Notes under the pieces: model-generated | Seen by the model: only the letters and a program-made list of their open reading frames with translations | The model's database searches: none | Told to the model about the DNA's origin: nothing | Shown here: piece after piece, positions 43,438 through 51,805 of the stretch | How positions within the stretch are numbered: position 1 is the first letter of the stretch | Layout: every line of letters begins with the position of its first letter | Translations under genes and position numbers: made by a program | Source of the DNA: CAZGAH01 sp964523295 | GTDB taxonomy: Bacteria; Desulfobacterota; Desulfovibrionia; Desulfovibrionales; Desulfovibrionaceae | Assembly (NCBI GenBank): GCA_964523295.1 | Contig: CAZGAH010000019.1 | Coordinates: forward strand, 1-56,070 | Direction: 5' to 3' | Length of the DNA: 56,070 nt

Positions 43438-44142
43438 ATGGCAGGGGGTCTTGCACATCCAGTATTATTTTCGAGTTTGACTGGCGTCGATCAGGCGCTG
43501 CAGTCTGCTCTCGGCGTGAGTGACGCAAAGCACATTTTCTATACATGGTGCGCGATGCTCATTCTCTTTGTCTTCGCTTTTCTCGCGCGCGGCAGCTTGC
43601 AGCTCGTGCCCGGGAAAATCCAAAACATTGCCGAGGTGATTGTCGGCGGTCTGGAGGATTTCGTCGTCGGTACCATCGGAGAGGACGGCCGCATGGTCTT
43701 TCCCATTCTCTGCGGTCTTTTTCTGTTTATTCTTGTCAACAATCTGCTTGGTCTGGTCCCCGGCTGCGACGCCCCGACCGCCAATGTCAACACCAACCTG
43801 GGCATGGCGTTGTTCATTTTCGCCTACTACAACTTCATCGGTCTCTGGCGCTGGAAACTCGGCTACATCAAGCACTTCCTCGGGCCGGTAGCCTTCCTCA
43901 TCCCGCTCATGCTGCCCCTGGAAATCGTCAGCCACACTGCGCGTATCCTCTCCCTGACGCTTCGTCTCTTCGGCAACATCCGCGGTGAGGAAATCGTGCT
44001 GATCCTCTTCTTCATCCTGGCGCCGCTCGTCGGTACGATTCCGATTTATTTCCTGTTTCTGCTCGCCAAAGTGCTGCAGGCCTTCATCTTCTTCATGCTC
44101 AGCATGATCTACCTGAAGGGTTCGCTCGAGCACGCGCATTAA
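43438..44142 (+). CDS. atpB: ATP synthase F0 subunit a
   Basis: A 234-residue subunit a with about five or six transmembrane helices. The essential arginine is R176 in LSLTLRLFGNIRGEE, facing the c-ring ion carboxylate. NNLLGLVPG (101-109) and SHTARI are further family motifs. AGGGGA precedes the ATG. It works with AtpE in the membrane rotor; subunits b and the F1 genes are not in the window, which is usual where F0 and F1 operons are split. Confidence 0.95.
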   Translation: MAGGLAHPVLFSSLTGVDQALQSALGVSDAKHIFYTWCAMLILFVFAFLARGSLQLVPGKIQNIAEVIVGGLEDFVVGTIGEDGRMVFPILCGLFLFILVNNLLGLVPGCDAPTANVNTNLGMALFIFAYYNFIGLWRWKLGYIKHFLGPVAFLIPLMLPLEIVSHTARILSLTLRLFGNIRGEEIVLILFFILAPLVGTIPIYFLFLLAKVLQAFIFFMLSMIYLKGSLEHAH

Positions 44143-44196
44143 TCATGGGGAAATGGTCCTTGGACCGTAACATACAAACCATCAGGAGGAAGTTCC

Positions 44197-44508
44197 ATGC
44201 GTAAAGTTTTGATGACCCTGCTCAACACCGTTGCTCTGCTTGCCGTTGGCAGCCTGGCCTTCGCCGCTGAAGCCGATGCCAATTCCCTGGGCGTCGGCCT
44301 GACCAAGCTCGCCGCTGCCTTTGGCATGGGCATCGCCGCTGCCGGCTGCGGTATCGGCCAGGGCCTCGGCCTGCGCGCCGCCTGCGAAGGCACCGCTCGC
44401 AATCCCGAAGCCGGTGGTAAGATCATGGTCACCCTGATTCTCGGCCTGGCCTTTGTCGAATCGCTGGCCATTTACGCCCTGGTCGTCAGCCTCATGCTCA
44501 TTCTGTAA
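44197..44508 (+). CDS. atpE: ATP synthase F0 subunit c
   Basis: A 103-residue c subunit. It has an N-terminal hydrophobic, signal-like extension of about 23 residues ending in FAA, then the two-helix hairpin with the conserved GIGQG (53-57), the RNP turn (68-70) and the ion-binding E88. Q55, E88, S89 and Y93 fall at positions that coordinate Na+ in sodium-type c-rings, while the Thr after the Ser is Leu here. H+ or Na+ use cannot be decided. AGGAGGA precedes the ATG, and a strong terminator follows. Confidence 0.94.
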   Translation: MRKVLMTLLNTVALLAVGSLAFAAEADANSLGVGLTKLAAAFGMGIAAAGCGIGQGLGLRAACEGTARNPEAGGKIMVTLILGLAFVESLAIYALVVSLMLIL

Positions 44509-44531
44509 TCTGCCGTACAATCGTACTGGTC

Positions 44532-44561
44532 AAAGGAGGCCGCCTGGCGGCCTCCTTTTTT
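44532..44561 (+). terminator. Intrinsic terminator after atpE
   Basis: Eleven-base perfect arms AAAGGAGGCCG and CGGCCTCCTTT with a five-base loop, ending in a T-run, 24 bases after the atpE stop. Confidence 0.9.
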
Positions 44562-44569
44562 CCTTACCC

Positions 44570-44587
44570 GTGTTACAAATTTCACAA
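44570..44587. promoter_or_regulatory. Candidate Rex operator
   Basis: GTGTTAC, four bases, then TTCACAA. The second half is a perfect half-site of the Rex consensus TTGTGAA-N4-TTCACAA and the first half matches four of seven. It lies 12 bases upstream of the rex start, so autoregulation by the NADH/NAD+ ratio is plausible. Confidence 0.5.
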
Positions 44588-44598
44588 TCTGATCAGCC

Positions 44599-45249
44599 AT
44601 GACGCCCCACACCGTGAAGAGCGAACACATTCCCAGGGCAACCATTCAGCGCCTGGCCATGTATGTCCAGGTGTTGGAAAATCTCATTCACGACGGCATT
44701 CAGATTGTCTCATCGGAGCTGCTCGCCAAGGCCTGCTCCGTGAACCCCTCTCAAATCCGCAAAGACCTCGCGTATTTTGGCGAATTCGGCGTGCGTGGCG
44801 TCGGCTACCATTCCCAGGACCTGTTGGCGGCGATCAAGCGCTCGCTCGGCGTTGACCGCATCTGGCGAGCGGCCATCGTCGGCGTCGGCAATCTCGGTCG
44901 CGCGCTGCTCAACCACAAGGAATTCAAGCGCCGCGGGTTTGATATCGTCGGCGCTTTCGACTGCGATCCCTTCAAGATCGGCGAGGAATTCTCCAGCCTT
45001 GAGGTCCAGTGTACGCGCAAGCTTCCCGAGCAGGTCCAGGCCTTGCAAATCGAAATCGGCATTGTCACGACGCCACCCGAACGCGCCCAGCGCGCGGCCA
45101 ATCATCTCGTTGACGCCGGCGTGAAAGGCATCCTCAATTTCGCCCCCGCGCGGATTGTTGTACCGGAGACAATACACGTCGAATATGTCGATTTTTGCCG
45201 TCAGCTCTATTCCCTGGCCTTTCACATCACACTCGCCGAAGGGCGTTGA
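44599..45249 (+). CDS. rex: Redox-sensing repressor Rex
   Basis: A 216-residue NAD(H)-responsive repressor. N-terminal winged helix (about 15-80: IPRATIQRLAMY, SSELLAKACSVNPSQIRKDL, YFGEFGVRGVGY), then a Rossmann domain with GVGNLGRAL (95-103) and an acidic residue at the end of the second strand (AFDCDP). The C-terminal swap helix (VDFCRQLYSLAFHI) inserts into the partner protomer. Rex releases DNA when NADH is high and controls ATP synthase and sulfate-respiration genes in Desulfovibrio-type bacteria. The proximity to the F0 genes and the candidate operator fit this. The ribosome site is weak. Confidence 0.95.
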   Translation: MTPHTVKSEHIPRATIQRLAMYVQVLENLIHDGIQIVSSELLAKACSVNPSQIRKDLAYFGEFGVRGVGYHSQDLLAAIKRSLGVDRIWRAAIVGVGNLGRALLNHKEFKRRGFDIVGAFDCDPFKIGEEFSSLEVQCTRKLPEQVQALQIEIGIVTTPPERAQRAANHLVDAGVKGILNFAPARIVVPETIHVEYVDFCRQLYSLAFHITLAEGR

Positions 45250-45746
45250 CATCCCGGCGAGATCGCTTCCGATCCGTTGCACAGGCGGCAGGGCGTGCCG
45301 TCGAATCCGGAGAAAAATTGTTATAAATTCAAGTATGCTGGGAATTTGTGTTGCTATTTCAAGCGCGTGGCCTACTTGCTCGAATCGGGGTCTCAAGGTA
45401 TGAGCTTGAACACGATGGCAGAATGGGGTGGTGCATCGTGCTGCAATCCAAGCCTGAGCGAAAAGTTGAGGGGCGGAAAAGTTTAGAAATTTTTTTATGT
45501 GCAATGTAGGGATCAGTCGTTTGGTCATCTTAAAAAGTCAATGATTTCGGCGGGTGGTTGAAGAAGATTGGTTAGTGTAGGTTTATGTAGGTTTGTATCC
45601 GTCCAGGTGGTTTTCTGTTGACATCCAGGGATGCCGGATGCTAAGCCGCATCATCCGTGGCGGGGGTGTATTGTGCTGGCTGCGGTTCATGATGCGCAAG
45701 CCGAGGGGGCGGGTGGGGAACAGGTCCTGAGGCGCAAAAGGCATGC
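45250..45746. other. Intergenic region after rex
   Basis: About 500 bases without a supported gene. A tandem ten-base repeat GTAGGTTTRT lies at 45577-45596. TTGACA at 45618-45623 with TAAGCC 18 bases later is a weak promoter candidate for the excisionase-type gene. Confidence 0.35.
45577..45596. repeat. Tandem ten-base repeat
   Basis: Two head-to-tail copies of GTAGGTTTRT, upstream of a gene for a small excisionase-type DNA-binding protein. It may be a binding site; nothing proves this. Confidence 0.35.
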
Positions 45747-46025
45747 ATGGTTGAAAAGACGGTCTTCACTCTGCATGAGGTGGCCGAGTTGCTACACTGC
45801 AACAAGGAGACTGTTCGTCGGGAAATAGCCGACGGACAGCTCAGGGCCGCTAAAATCGGACGGGAGTATCGGGTATCCAAATCCGACCTGGAAGAGTATT
45901 GGGCCAGCAAAGGCGGCGGGGCGCTTTTCGAGGATTCGCCCAGGCCTGCACCCGGCACACTGGGGCAGAGCCGAAAGCGCGCGAAACAGACACCGGGGCC
46001 GGAGCAGCTCAAGCTCCCTACGTAA
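45747..46025 (+). CDS. Excisionase-type helix-turn-helix protein
   Basis: A 92-residue DNA-binding protein. The first 55 residues are the MerR/excisionase-like (HTH_17) domain: FTLHEVAELLHCNKETVRRE, GQLRAAKIGREYRVSKSDLEEYW. The rest is a basic, proline-rich tail. Family members act as small transcription regulators or as recombination directionality factors; no integrase is adjacent, so a regulator is more likely. It is followed after 33 bases by an unknown gene, same strand. The ribosome site is weak. Confidence 0.8.
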   Translation: MVEKTVFTLHEVAELLHCNKETVRREIADGQLRAAKIGREYRVSKSDLEEYWASKGGGALFEDSPRPAPGTLGQSRKRAKQTPGPEQLKLPT

Positions 46026-46058
46026 AGCCGTACACGGCAGCAGCAAGGAGGGAACGGT

Positions 46059-46463
46059 ATGGAGATGAATCAGGACGCGGAAAAAAATCTTACCGCCATG
46101 GAACAGATCACGCTGGATAACGAGACTGGCGCCAACATCTGCTTTACAGGACGTCTGTATGCCGAGCATTCCTTCTATGACGAGGAGGCCGGCGTTTTGA
46201 CCCAGCAAAAGCTGTTTATCACGGACAAAGGGCATCAGGCCTATTCCGTGATATCCAGTGACGGACGGACAAAAGAGAAGCGGGCCTATCTGATCAAGCG
46301 CGAAGGTCACCTGTGCCGGATCAACAACGGGTTGTTCGACGTCACTGTGAATGCCAGGGATATTCTCGCCGTGGTCAAAGGCCTGTGTGGCTTGACGGAA
46401 AATTTGCAATACGAGGATTTTCTGCAGAAAATTCAAGACACAGAACGCGCTGTCAACGAATAG
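46059..46463 (+). CDS. Unknown soluble protein next to the excisionase-type gene
   Basis: A 134-residue soluble protein with beta-rich composition (LTQQKLFITDKGHQAYSVIS, KRAYLIKREGHLCRIN). No signal peptide, no membrane segment, no family recognised. AAGGAGG seven bases before the ATG makes the start firm. It lies 33 bases after the DNA-binding gene and is probably expressed with it. Codon use matches the chromosome. Confidence 0.75.
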   Translation: MEMNQDAEKNLTAMEQITLDNETGANICFTGRLYAEHSFYDEEAGVLTQQKLFITDKGHQAYSVISSDGRTKEKRAYLIKREGHLCRINNGLFDVTVNARDILAVVKGLCGLTENLQYEDFLQKIQDTERAVNE

Positions 46464-46815
46464 GTTTTCAGGTCGGGCTCTGGAGGCCGCCGGTTTTCTG
46501 CCATATCCGAGGTTGTACACCGGATAAATTCTTCTGTGGCAGAAGGCAATCGCTGACGGCGTTGTATCCCACCGTTCGCACGTATCCGACAGCGTTCTGG
46601 AATGCTTTCGAGCTTGCTGATCGGAACGAGACGTGACCGTCCTGGCCGACCACTGCACAGCCCGATTCTCGGACTATGCAAGCCATGACGGCGTTGGGAC
46701 ACGTTTGACACGCGTTACGACGTGCTGTACGAAGCCAGGACGAATTTCGTCCAACATTTCTATTTGTATCGAGCCCCCGATTTCCCGGTGACGCCTTCTT
46801 GTTCTGCATCAAATC
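46464..46815. other. Intergenic region before the NarX-type kinase
   Basis: About 350 bases; no gene, terminator or promoter could be supported. Confidence 0.35.
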
Positions 46816-48462
46816 ATGAGCAGCACGTGTACTGCCATATCCCCCGACAGCCAGGCCGGGAACCGTTCCGAAAATGGTTCATCGGACAACCAGTACCTGT
46901 TCCCTTGGCGTGAGTCCTGGAACATCCTTTTCGAAGGGGTCAACGACGCGCTCTTGCTGGCATCGGAGCAGGACCGGATAATCATCGACGCCAATGCCCG
47001 GGCTTCAACGCTGTGGCGGTTGCCCCGTCATGCCCTGGTCGGGCTGGGCTATGCCATGCTGTTCGCTCCGGGTGGGGCGCAAGAGGAACAGGCGCAGCGC
47101 GTGGCTTCTGCCGCATCTGGTGAAATCGCTTCCTTCGAATCTCGCATCGCCCGCAACGACGGCAGCACCATTCCCGTTCTGGTGAACGCCGCCCGTATGG
47201 TTTGGGAAGGCCTTCCGTGTGTTTTGCTGATCTTTTTTGACGTCAGCGAGCGCAAGCAGGCAGAAGAAGCCTTGCAACGCTCCGAAGAACGCTACCGGAC
47301 GGTGGCGGATTTCACCTATGATTGGGAAACCTGGCTGTCGCAGGAGGGGGAAATGCTGTACGTCTCGCCGTCCTGCGAGCGTATCACCGGCTATACCCCG
47401 TCCATGTTCATGGAAAATCCGCATTTGCTGGAAGAAATCATCCAGGAAGACGATCTGGCCGACTGGAAGCGGCACATGGCCAGCAGCAACGACGCGGAGG
47501 GCAATGCCATTGACTTCCGGGTCCGGGCGCGCAATGGCAAAACTGTCTGGATTTCTCAAGAATCCCGCAATGTACACAGCGACGATGGCGTTCCGCTGGG
47601 CGTTCGCATCAGCATGCGCGATGTCACGGAGCGCAAAAAGGCCGAAGAAGCGCTATTAGAAGCGCGCTCGGAACTGGAGCGGCGTGTTCTGGAGCGTACC
47701 AGCGAACTCAAGCTGGCCAATGAGCATTTGCAACGGGAGATCCAGAAAGGCGACGAGATCCGCGACCATCTGCGACGCTCGACTGAGCGCTTGCGGCGTT
47801 TGTCGTTGTACCAGCAGGAGAGCATAGAAAACGAGCGCAAGCGCATTGCGCGCGAGATTCATGATGAACTCGGGCAAAATCTGACTGCCCTGAATATGGG
47901 GCTGTCCCGGATTCAACGCCTGACCGGTGCACGTGATGCGCAGATTACGCGCCGAATCGAGACCATGAAGGCCATTGTCAACGAAACCATAGAGTCCGTG
48001 CAGCGGATTTCCCGAGAGATACGCCCCGGCCACCTGGATGACCTTGGTTTGAGCGCGGCCATGGAATGGTATGTGCGCCAGTTTCAGGAGAGCACGGGTA
48101 TATCCGTGCTCATGACCTGCGCCGTAGACGACGCGTTGATGCCGGAGTTGACGACGACGCTCTATCGCGTCTTTCAGGAGGCATTGACCAATGTCGCCAG
48201 GCATAGCCAGGCAACGAGCGTCGAGGTCGTCCTGGCGATGTTTCCTCACGGCCGCATTGGTCTGACGGTCGAGGATAATGGCGTGGGGATAGACGAGCAG
48301 CAGATTGCCAACCCGGATTCGCTCGGACTGCTCGGCATGCGGGAGCGGGTCCGTTCGCTGGGCGGGGCCATGTGGATAGGCGCCAGCCCGGAACGGGGCA
48401 CCCGGTTGTTGGTGGAGTTTCCCTTGCAGACCCAACGGGAGCTTGAGCCATGCGATTTTTGA
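46816..48462 (+). CDS. PAS-PAS histidine kinase of the NarX/HisKA_3 type
   Basis: A 548-residue cytoplasmic kinase with no transmembrane segments seen. PAS domains at about 35-150 and 160-280 (YRTVADFTYDWETWLSQEG, VSPSCERITGY), a coiled coil, then the HisKA_3 domain with H349 in IAREIHDELGQNLTALN and an ATPase domain with DNGVGID and LGLLGMRERVRSLGG, which is the NarX/UhpB class. The PAS domains would sense a soluble or redox signal inside the cell. The stop overlaps the response regulator gene by 13 bases, so this pair is cognate. The first residues up to about 25 are uncertain because no ribosome site precedes ATG 46816. Confidence 0.92.
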   Translation: MSSTCTAISPDSQAGNRSENGSSDNQYLFPWRESWNILFEGVNDALLLASEQDRIIIDANARASTLWRLPRHALVGLGYAMLFAPGGAQEEQAQRVASAASGEIASFESRIARNDGSTIPVLVNAARMVWEGLPCVLLIFFDVSERKQAEEALQRSEERYRTVADFTYDWETWLSQEGEMLYVSPSCERITGYTPSMFMENPHLLEEIIQEDDLADWKRHMASSNDAEGNAIDFRVRARNGKTVWISQESRNVHSDDGVPLGVRISMRDVTERKKAEEALLEARSELERRVLERTSELKLANEHLQREIQKGDEIRDHLRRSTERLRRLSLYQQESIENERKRIAREIHDELGQNLTALNMGLSRIQRLTGARDAQITRRIETMKAIVNETIESVQRISREIRPGHLDDLGLSAAMEWYVRQFQESTGISVLMTCAVDDALMPELTTTLYRVFQEALTNVARHSQATSVEVVLAMFPHGRIGLTVEDNGVGIDEQQIANPDSLGLLGMRERVRSLGGAMWIGASPERGTRLLVEFPLQTQRELEPCDF

Positions 48463-49079
48463 TCGTCGACGACCATGCGGTGGTCCGACGGGGTACGATG
48501 GAAATTCTGTCGGATTACTCTGACGACGTGACCTTCCACGAGGCCGGAAGCTCGGGGGAGGCATTGTCCCTGCTCGGGCAATTCGCTTTTGATCTGGTCC
48601 TGCTGGATATCTCGCTGCCGGATGAAAACGGATTGGAAACCCTGAAAAAAATCCGACGAGTGCATCCGGCGCTGCCGGTGCTCATCCTGAGTATGCATCC
48701 AGAAGAAGAATACGCCATCCGCACCTTCCGCTCCGGTGCGAACGGCTATCTGGCCAAGAATTCCGCGCCGGAAGAACTGATTACGGCGGTGAAAAAGGTG
48801 TTGCAGGGCGGAAAATATCTCAGCCCGGACCTTTCCGACCGGCTGCTCCACGAGTACATTGATCCCAAGGCCGTCCGCCGCCCCTCCGAACAGCTTTCCC
48901 AACGGGAATACCAGATTCTCTCCGCCCTGGCCGCCGGCAAGACCCTGACCGCCATTGCTGCAGAAATGTCCCTGAGCGTCAAGACTGTCAGCACCTACCG
49001 GGCAAGGGTTATGAAAAAGCTCAAACTCGCCAACAACGCACAGTTGATACGCTACGCCATGCAGAACGCCATCGCCTGA
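48450..49079 (+). CDS. NarL/LuxR-family response regulator
   Basis: A 209-residue regulator. Receiver with D7-D8, phospho-acceptor D53 (LLDISLPDENG) and K near 103 (YLAKN), then a LuxR-type helix-turn-helix (about 145-205) with LSQREYQILSALAAGKTL and MSLSVKTVSTYRARVMKKL. It starts inside the kinase gene (13-base overlap), confirming the pair. Target genes are unknown. Single-gene end: no clear terminator follows. Confidence 0.94.
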   Translation: MRFLIVDDHAVVRRGTMEILSDYSDDVTFHEAGSSGEALSLLGQFAFDLVLLDISLPDENGLETLKKIRRVHPALPVLILSMHPEEEYAIRTFRSGANGYLAKNSAPEELITAVKKVLQGGKYLSPDLSDRLLHEYIDPKAVRRPSEQLSQREYQILSALAAGKTLTAIAAEMSLSVKTVSTYRARVMKKLKLANNAQLIRYAMQNAIA

Positions 49080-49959
49080 ACGGAACCAACCGTATCGCCG
49101 CCAGGCGCGTAGCGCTGCCTGCCTCGACCGCGGGGAGCCCCCCCGGAATGCAGCGGATTGGCGGGAGCCCCGTCTGCCCGTCGACACGCTCCGCACGCGT
49201 CGTTCAACGCTCCAGGGCAATGTAGGATTTTTTCACAGCGTGTCGGAACACATGCCGCGCAGAGATATGCGATTGATCTTCCACCTTTCGGAGAAGGAGA
49301 GTTATTTCACTAAAGAAATGGTATCATGAACACGCAGGGCCTCACATTATACTATATGTTTATATTTAGTTCGATAATTATATCCATTAACAAATTGTAG
49401 AATTTGAATAATAAGTATGTAAAGGCTTATATTTTTATAAAATGCTTAATTTCTTAATCTGACATAGAAAAATTTAAGACGGCTTGACATGAGAAATTAA
49501 GAAATTTTTTAGCTAAGCATACAATTTGATATCCGTTATTTGTTAAGCTGAAAATATTTTAACTTGTTGCTTGACTTTTGCTAAAAGTGCTTCGATATTT
49601 CGTGCATCTCCTGCCTCCACTTCATTGTCCCAATGTCTCGGGCTGGTCTTGTTCGTCAGGTAATTCCTACAAAATGTAAGATGTCTACTGACAATCTCTT
49701 CTGCGCAAATTTTCTTCTGTAAGAAATATCTCTCAAGTTTGCAAAAAAAAGAGGAGTTGGGCTACAGCGTTGCGGAAGTATCCTGCTGAGTCAGGCGTAC
49801 AGTGCAGTTGTCAGCGTAGGCCGATTCCGAGCGTAACGTATCCGTGATGTGGCTGCCGCGGATGCGCAAGGAACGGGTCGCCTGCCCACGCGGGGCGCCG
49901 ACGCCAGAATACTGATCCAGAGGCCCTGTTCCTGTAACTGTTTCCAAGGAGTCCGAGAG
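49080..49959. other. Long AT-rich intergenic region
   Basis: About 880 bases. The part 49310-49760 is strongly AT-rich compared with everything around it and holds no supportable gene. It contains a large imperfect inverted repeat (49442-49458 with 49496-49520). The promoter of the glutamate-synthase-like gene should be near its right end. It may be a remnant of transferred DNA or a regulatory region. Confidence 0.45.
49442..49520. repeat. Imperfect inverted repeat in AT-rich DNA
   Basis: ATGCTTAATTTCTTAAT at 49442-49458 has its complement in two pieces, ATTAAGAAAT(T) at 49496-49506 and TAAGCAT at 49514-49520, separated by a few extra bases. It could form a long hairpin or be the worn ends of a small element. 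Confidence 0.45.
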
Positions 49960-51525
49960 ATGTCCCTGAGCAAGCCCAACAGAAGTTCCGCAACACTGAC
50001 CAAAACGCGCGTCGAGGCGGCCCCGATTTCCGGAATCTGCGTCACCTGTCTCGACGGGTGCAAGGGGCCCTGTGAGATCGGCCGTTCCGCCCTGCGCGGG
50101 CGCGAGGTCATTTATCCACAGCCTTTCGGGCAGATAACTGCCGGCGCGGATAAGGACTATCCCATCGATTATTCCCATTTCAACATTCAAGGTACCTGTG
50201 TCGGCGCGGTGGGCATTGCCGCCGATCCCGACAAGGCGACTTTTCCTGCGGTCGATTGTGCCACGGAGCTGGGCGCTGACGGCGGAATCAAGCTCGATTT
50301 CCCGGTTTTCACCGGTGCGGTCGGTTCTACGGACATTGCCCGGCTCAATTGGGACGGTATGGCCATCGGGGCAGCCATTTCCGGAATTCTGGTCGTTGCC
50401 GGCGAAAACATCTGCGGCATGGATGCGAATGCGGAAATCAAGAAAGGCAAGATCGTCAAGTCGCCGGAAATGGAGCGTCGTATCGAGTCGTTCCGTCGCT
50501 GGAGCAACGGCGTCGGCGGCATCATCATTCAGGCCAACGTCGAAGACACCACGCTGGGCGTGCCCGAATATGTCATAGAGAAGCTCGGCATAGAGATATT
50601 CGAGCTGAAGTGGGGACAAGGCGCGAAGGATATCGGCGGCGAAGTCAAGCTCCACTCCATGGAGCGGGCCATGCAACTCAAGGAGCGCGGCTACATCGTT
50701 CTGCCGGATCCGACGCTGCACACCTCGCAGGAGGCCTTCAAGGCCGGCGGCATCACGGAATTCGAGCGCCATTCCCGGCTGGGCATGGTCACCGAGGACG
50801 GATTTTACAAAGAGGTTGAGCGGCTGCGTTCCCTGGGCGCCAAATACGTCACCCTCAAGACCGGCGCCTACCGCCCTGCCGATCTGGCCCGGGCCATCAA
50901 ATTCGCCTCCAACGCCCGCATCGACCTGCTGACCATCGACGGCGCAGGCGGCGGAACGGGCATGAGCCCTTGGCGCATGATGAACGAGTGGGGCATTCCC
51001 ACGGTCTATCTCGAATGCATGGCGCACGACATGTGCCAGAAACTGGCCTGGAAGGGTGCCTATATCCCGCCCATCGCCATCGCCGGCGGTCTGTCCCTGG
51101 AAGACCACATCTTCAAGGCCATTGCCCTGGGTTCGCCCTTCGTGAAGGCCGTCTGCCTCGGCCGTGCGATCATGACCGCCGCCATGGTCGGAAAGACCAA
51201 CGGAGCACTGCTGCAGAAGAAGGTTGACGTCGAGGAAGTCGACAAGGAGCAGGGCCTGATGCAGCTCTTCGCCGTGGCTGCGGACCTCAAGGAGCGTTAC
51301 GGCAAGGACTTCATCAACCTGCCGCCCGCGGCCATCGGTCTCTACTACTATGTCGACCGGCTGGGCCAGGGGCTGCAGCAGTTCATGGCCGGCGCCCGCA
51401 AGTTCGCACTCAAACATATCGACCGCAACGACCTCGTCTCCCTGACCCGCGATGCCGCCGTCATGTCTGGAATTCCCTACGTCATGGAATCCGACCAGAA
51501 AGAAATCGAACGCATCCTGGGCTGA
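49960..51525 (+). CDS. FMN-binding glutamate-synthase-like protein
   Basis: A 521-residue flavoprotein related to the FMN/Fe-S domain of the glutamate synthase large subunit. It opens with a cysteine cluster C27-C30-C34-C38 (CVTCLDGCKGPC), absent from normal GltB and probably a metal or Fe-S site. The FMN barrel follows with LLTIDGAGGGTGMSP and IAIAGGLSLEDHIFKAIALG. There is no amidotransferase domain, so it cannot use glutamine by itself; members of this group are archaeal-type or orphan proteins of unclear reaction. AAGGAG about nine bases before ATG 49960 fixes the start, whereas the frame to 49849 is poorly coding. Single-gene unit with a terminator after it. Confidence 0.88.
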   Translation: MSLSKPNRSSATLTKTRVEAAPISGICVTCLDGCKGPCEIGRSALRGREVIYPQPFGQITAGADKDYPIDYSHFNIQGTCVGAVGIAADPDKATFPAVDCATELGADGGIKLDFPVFTGAVGSTDIARLNWDGMAIGAAISGILVVAGENICGMDANAEIKKGKIVKSPEMERRIESFRRWSNGVGGIIIQANVEDTTLGVPEYVIEKLGIEIFELKWGQGAKDIGGEVKLHSMERAMQLKERGYIVLPDPTLHTSQEAFKAGGITEFERHSRLGMVTEDGFYKEVERLRSLGAKYVTLKTGAYRPADLARAIKFASNARIDLLTIDGAGGGTGMSPWRMMNEWGIPTVYLECMAHDMCQKLAWKGAYIPPIAIAGGLSLEDHIFKAIALGSPFVKAVCLGRAIMTAAMVGKTNGALLQKKVDVEEVDKEQGLMQLFAVAADLKERYGKDFINLPPAAIGLYYYVDRLGQGLQQFMAGARKFALKHIDRNDLVSLTRDAAVMSGIPYVMESDQKEIERILG

Positions 51526-51805
51526 TCGTCCGTCCCGCGCTGGGCGATGCCGTGCGTCGCCCGGCGCGTCCTCCACGCCGGCCCGGGTCTGAGGAGCGGT
51601 TCCTCAGACCAGGGCCGTTCTCACTTTCGCGCCTGACGAGCCATGATGTCCATGGATGGAATATAAACAATTTCCAGAAAAAGCCTGAATGCTGTGAGGG
51701 CATGAGCGAAATGAAGCTTCGATGTTTAGGGGGAATTGATTGTGAATTACAATTCATAATCATGGTCGCGCAGATGAAATGGCCTTGGCCCTGCGGGCTG
51801 CCCGC
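51526..51805. other. Convergent intergenic region
   Basis: About 280 bases between the glutamate-synthase-like gene and the convergent SGNH gene. Apart from the hairpin at 51586-51610 nothing was seen. Confidence 0.4.
51586..51610. terminator. Hairpin between convergent genes
   Basis: Ten-base perfect arms GGTCTGAGGA and TCCTCAGACC with a five-base loop. It lacks a long T-run but lies 60 bases after the glutamate-synthase-like stop. Confidence 0.55.

Noticed and set aside
49762..51576. Minus-strand open frame of 604 codons
   Set aside because: Antisense shadow of the FMN glutamate-synthase-like gene, without motifs.
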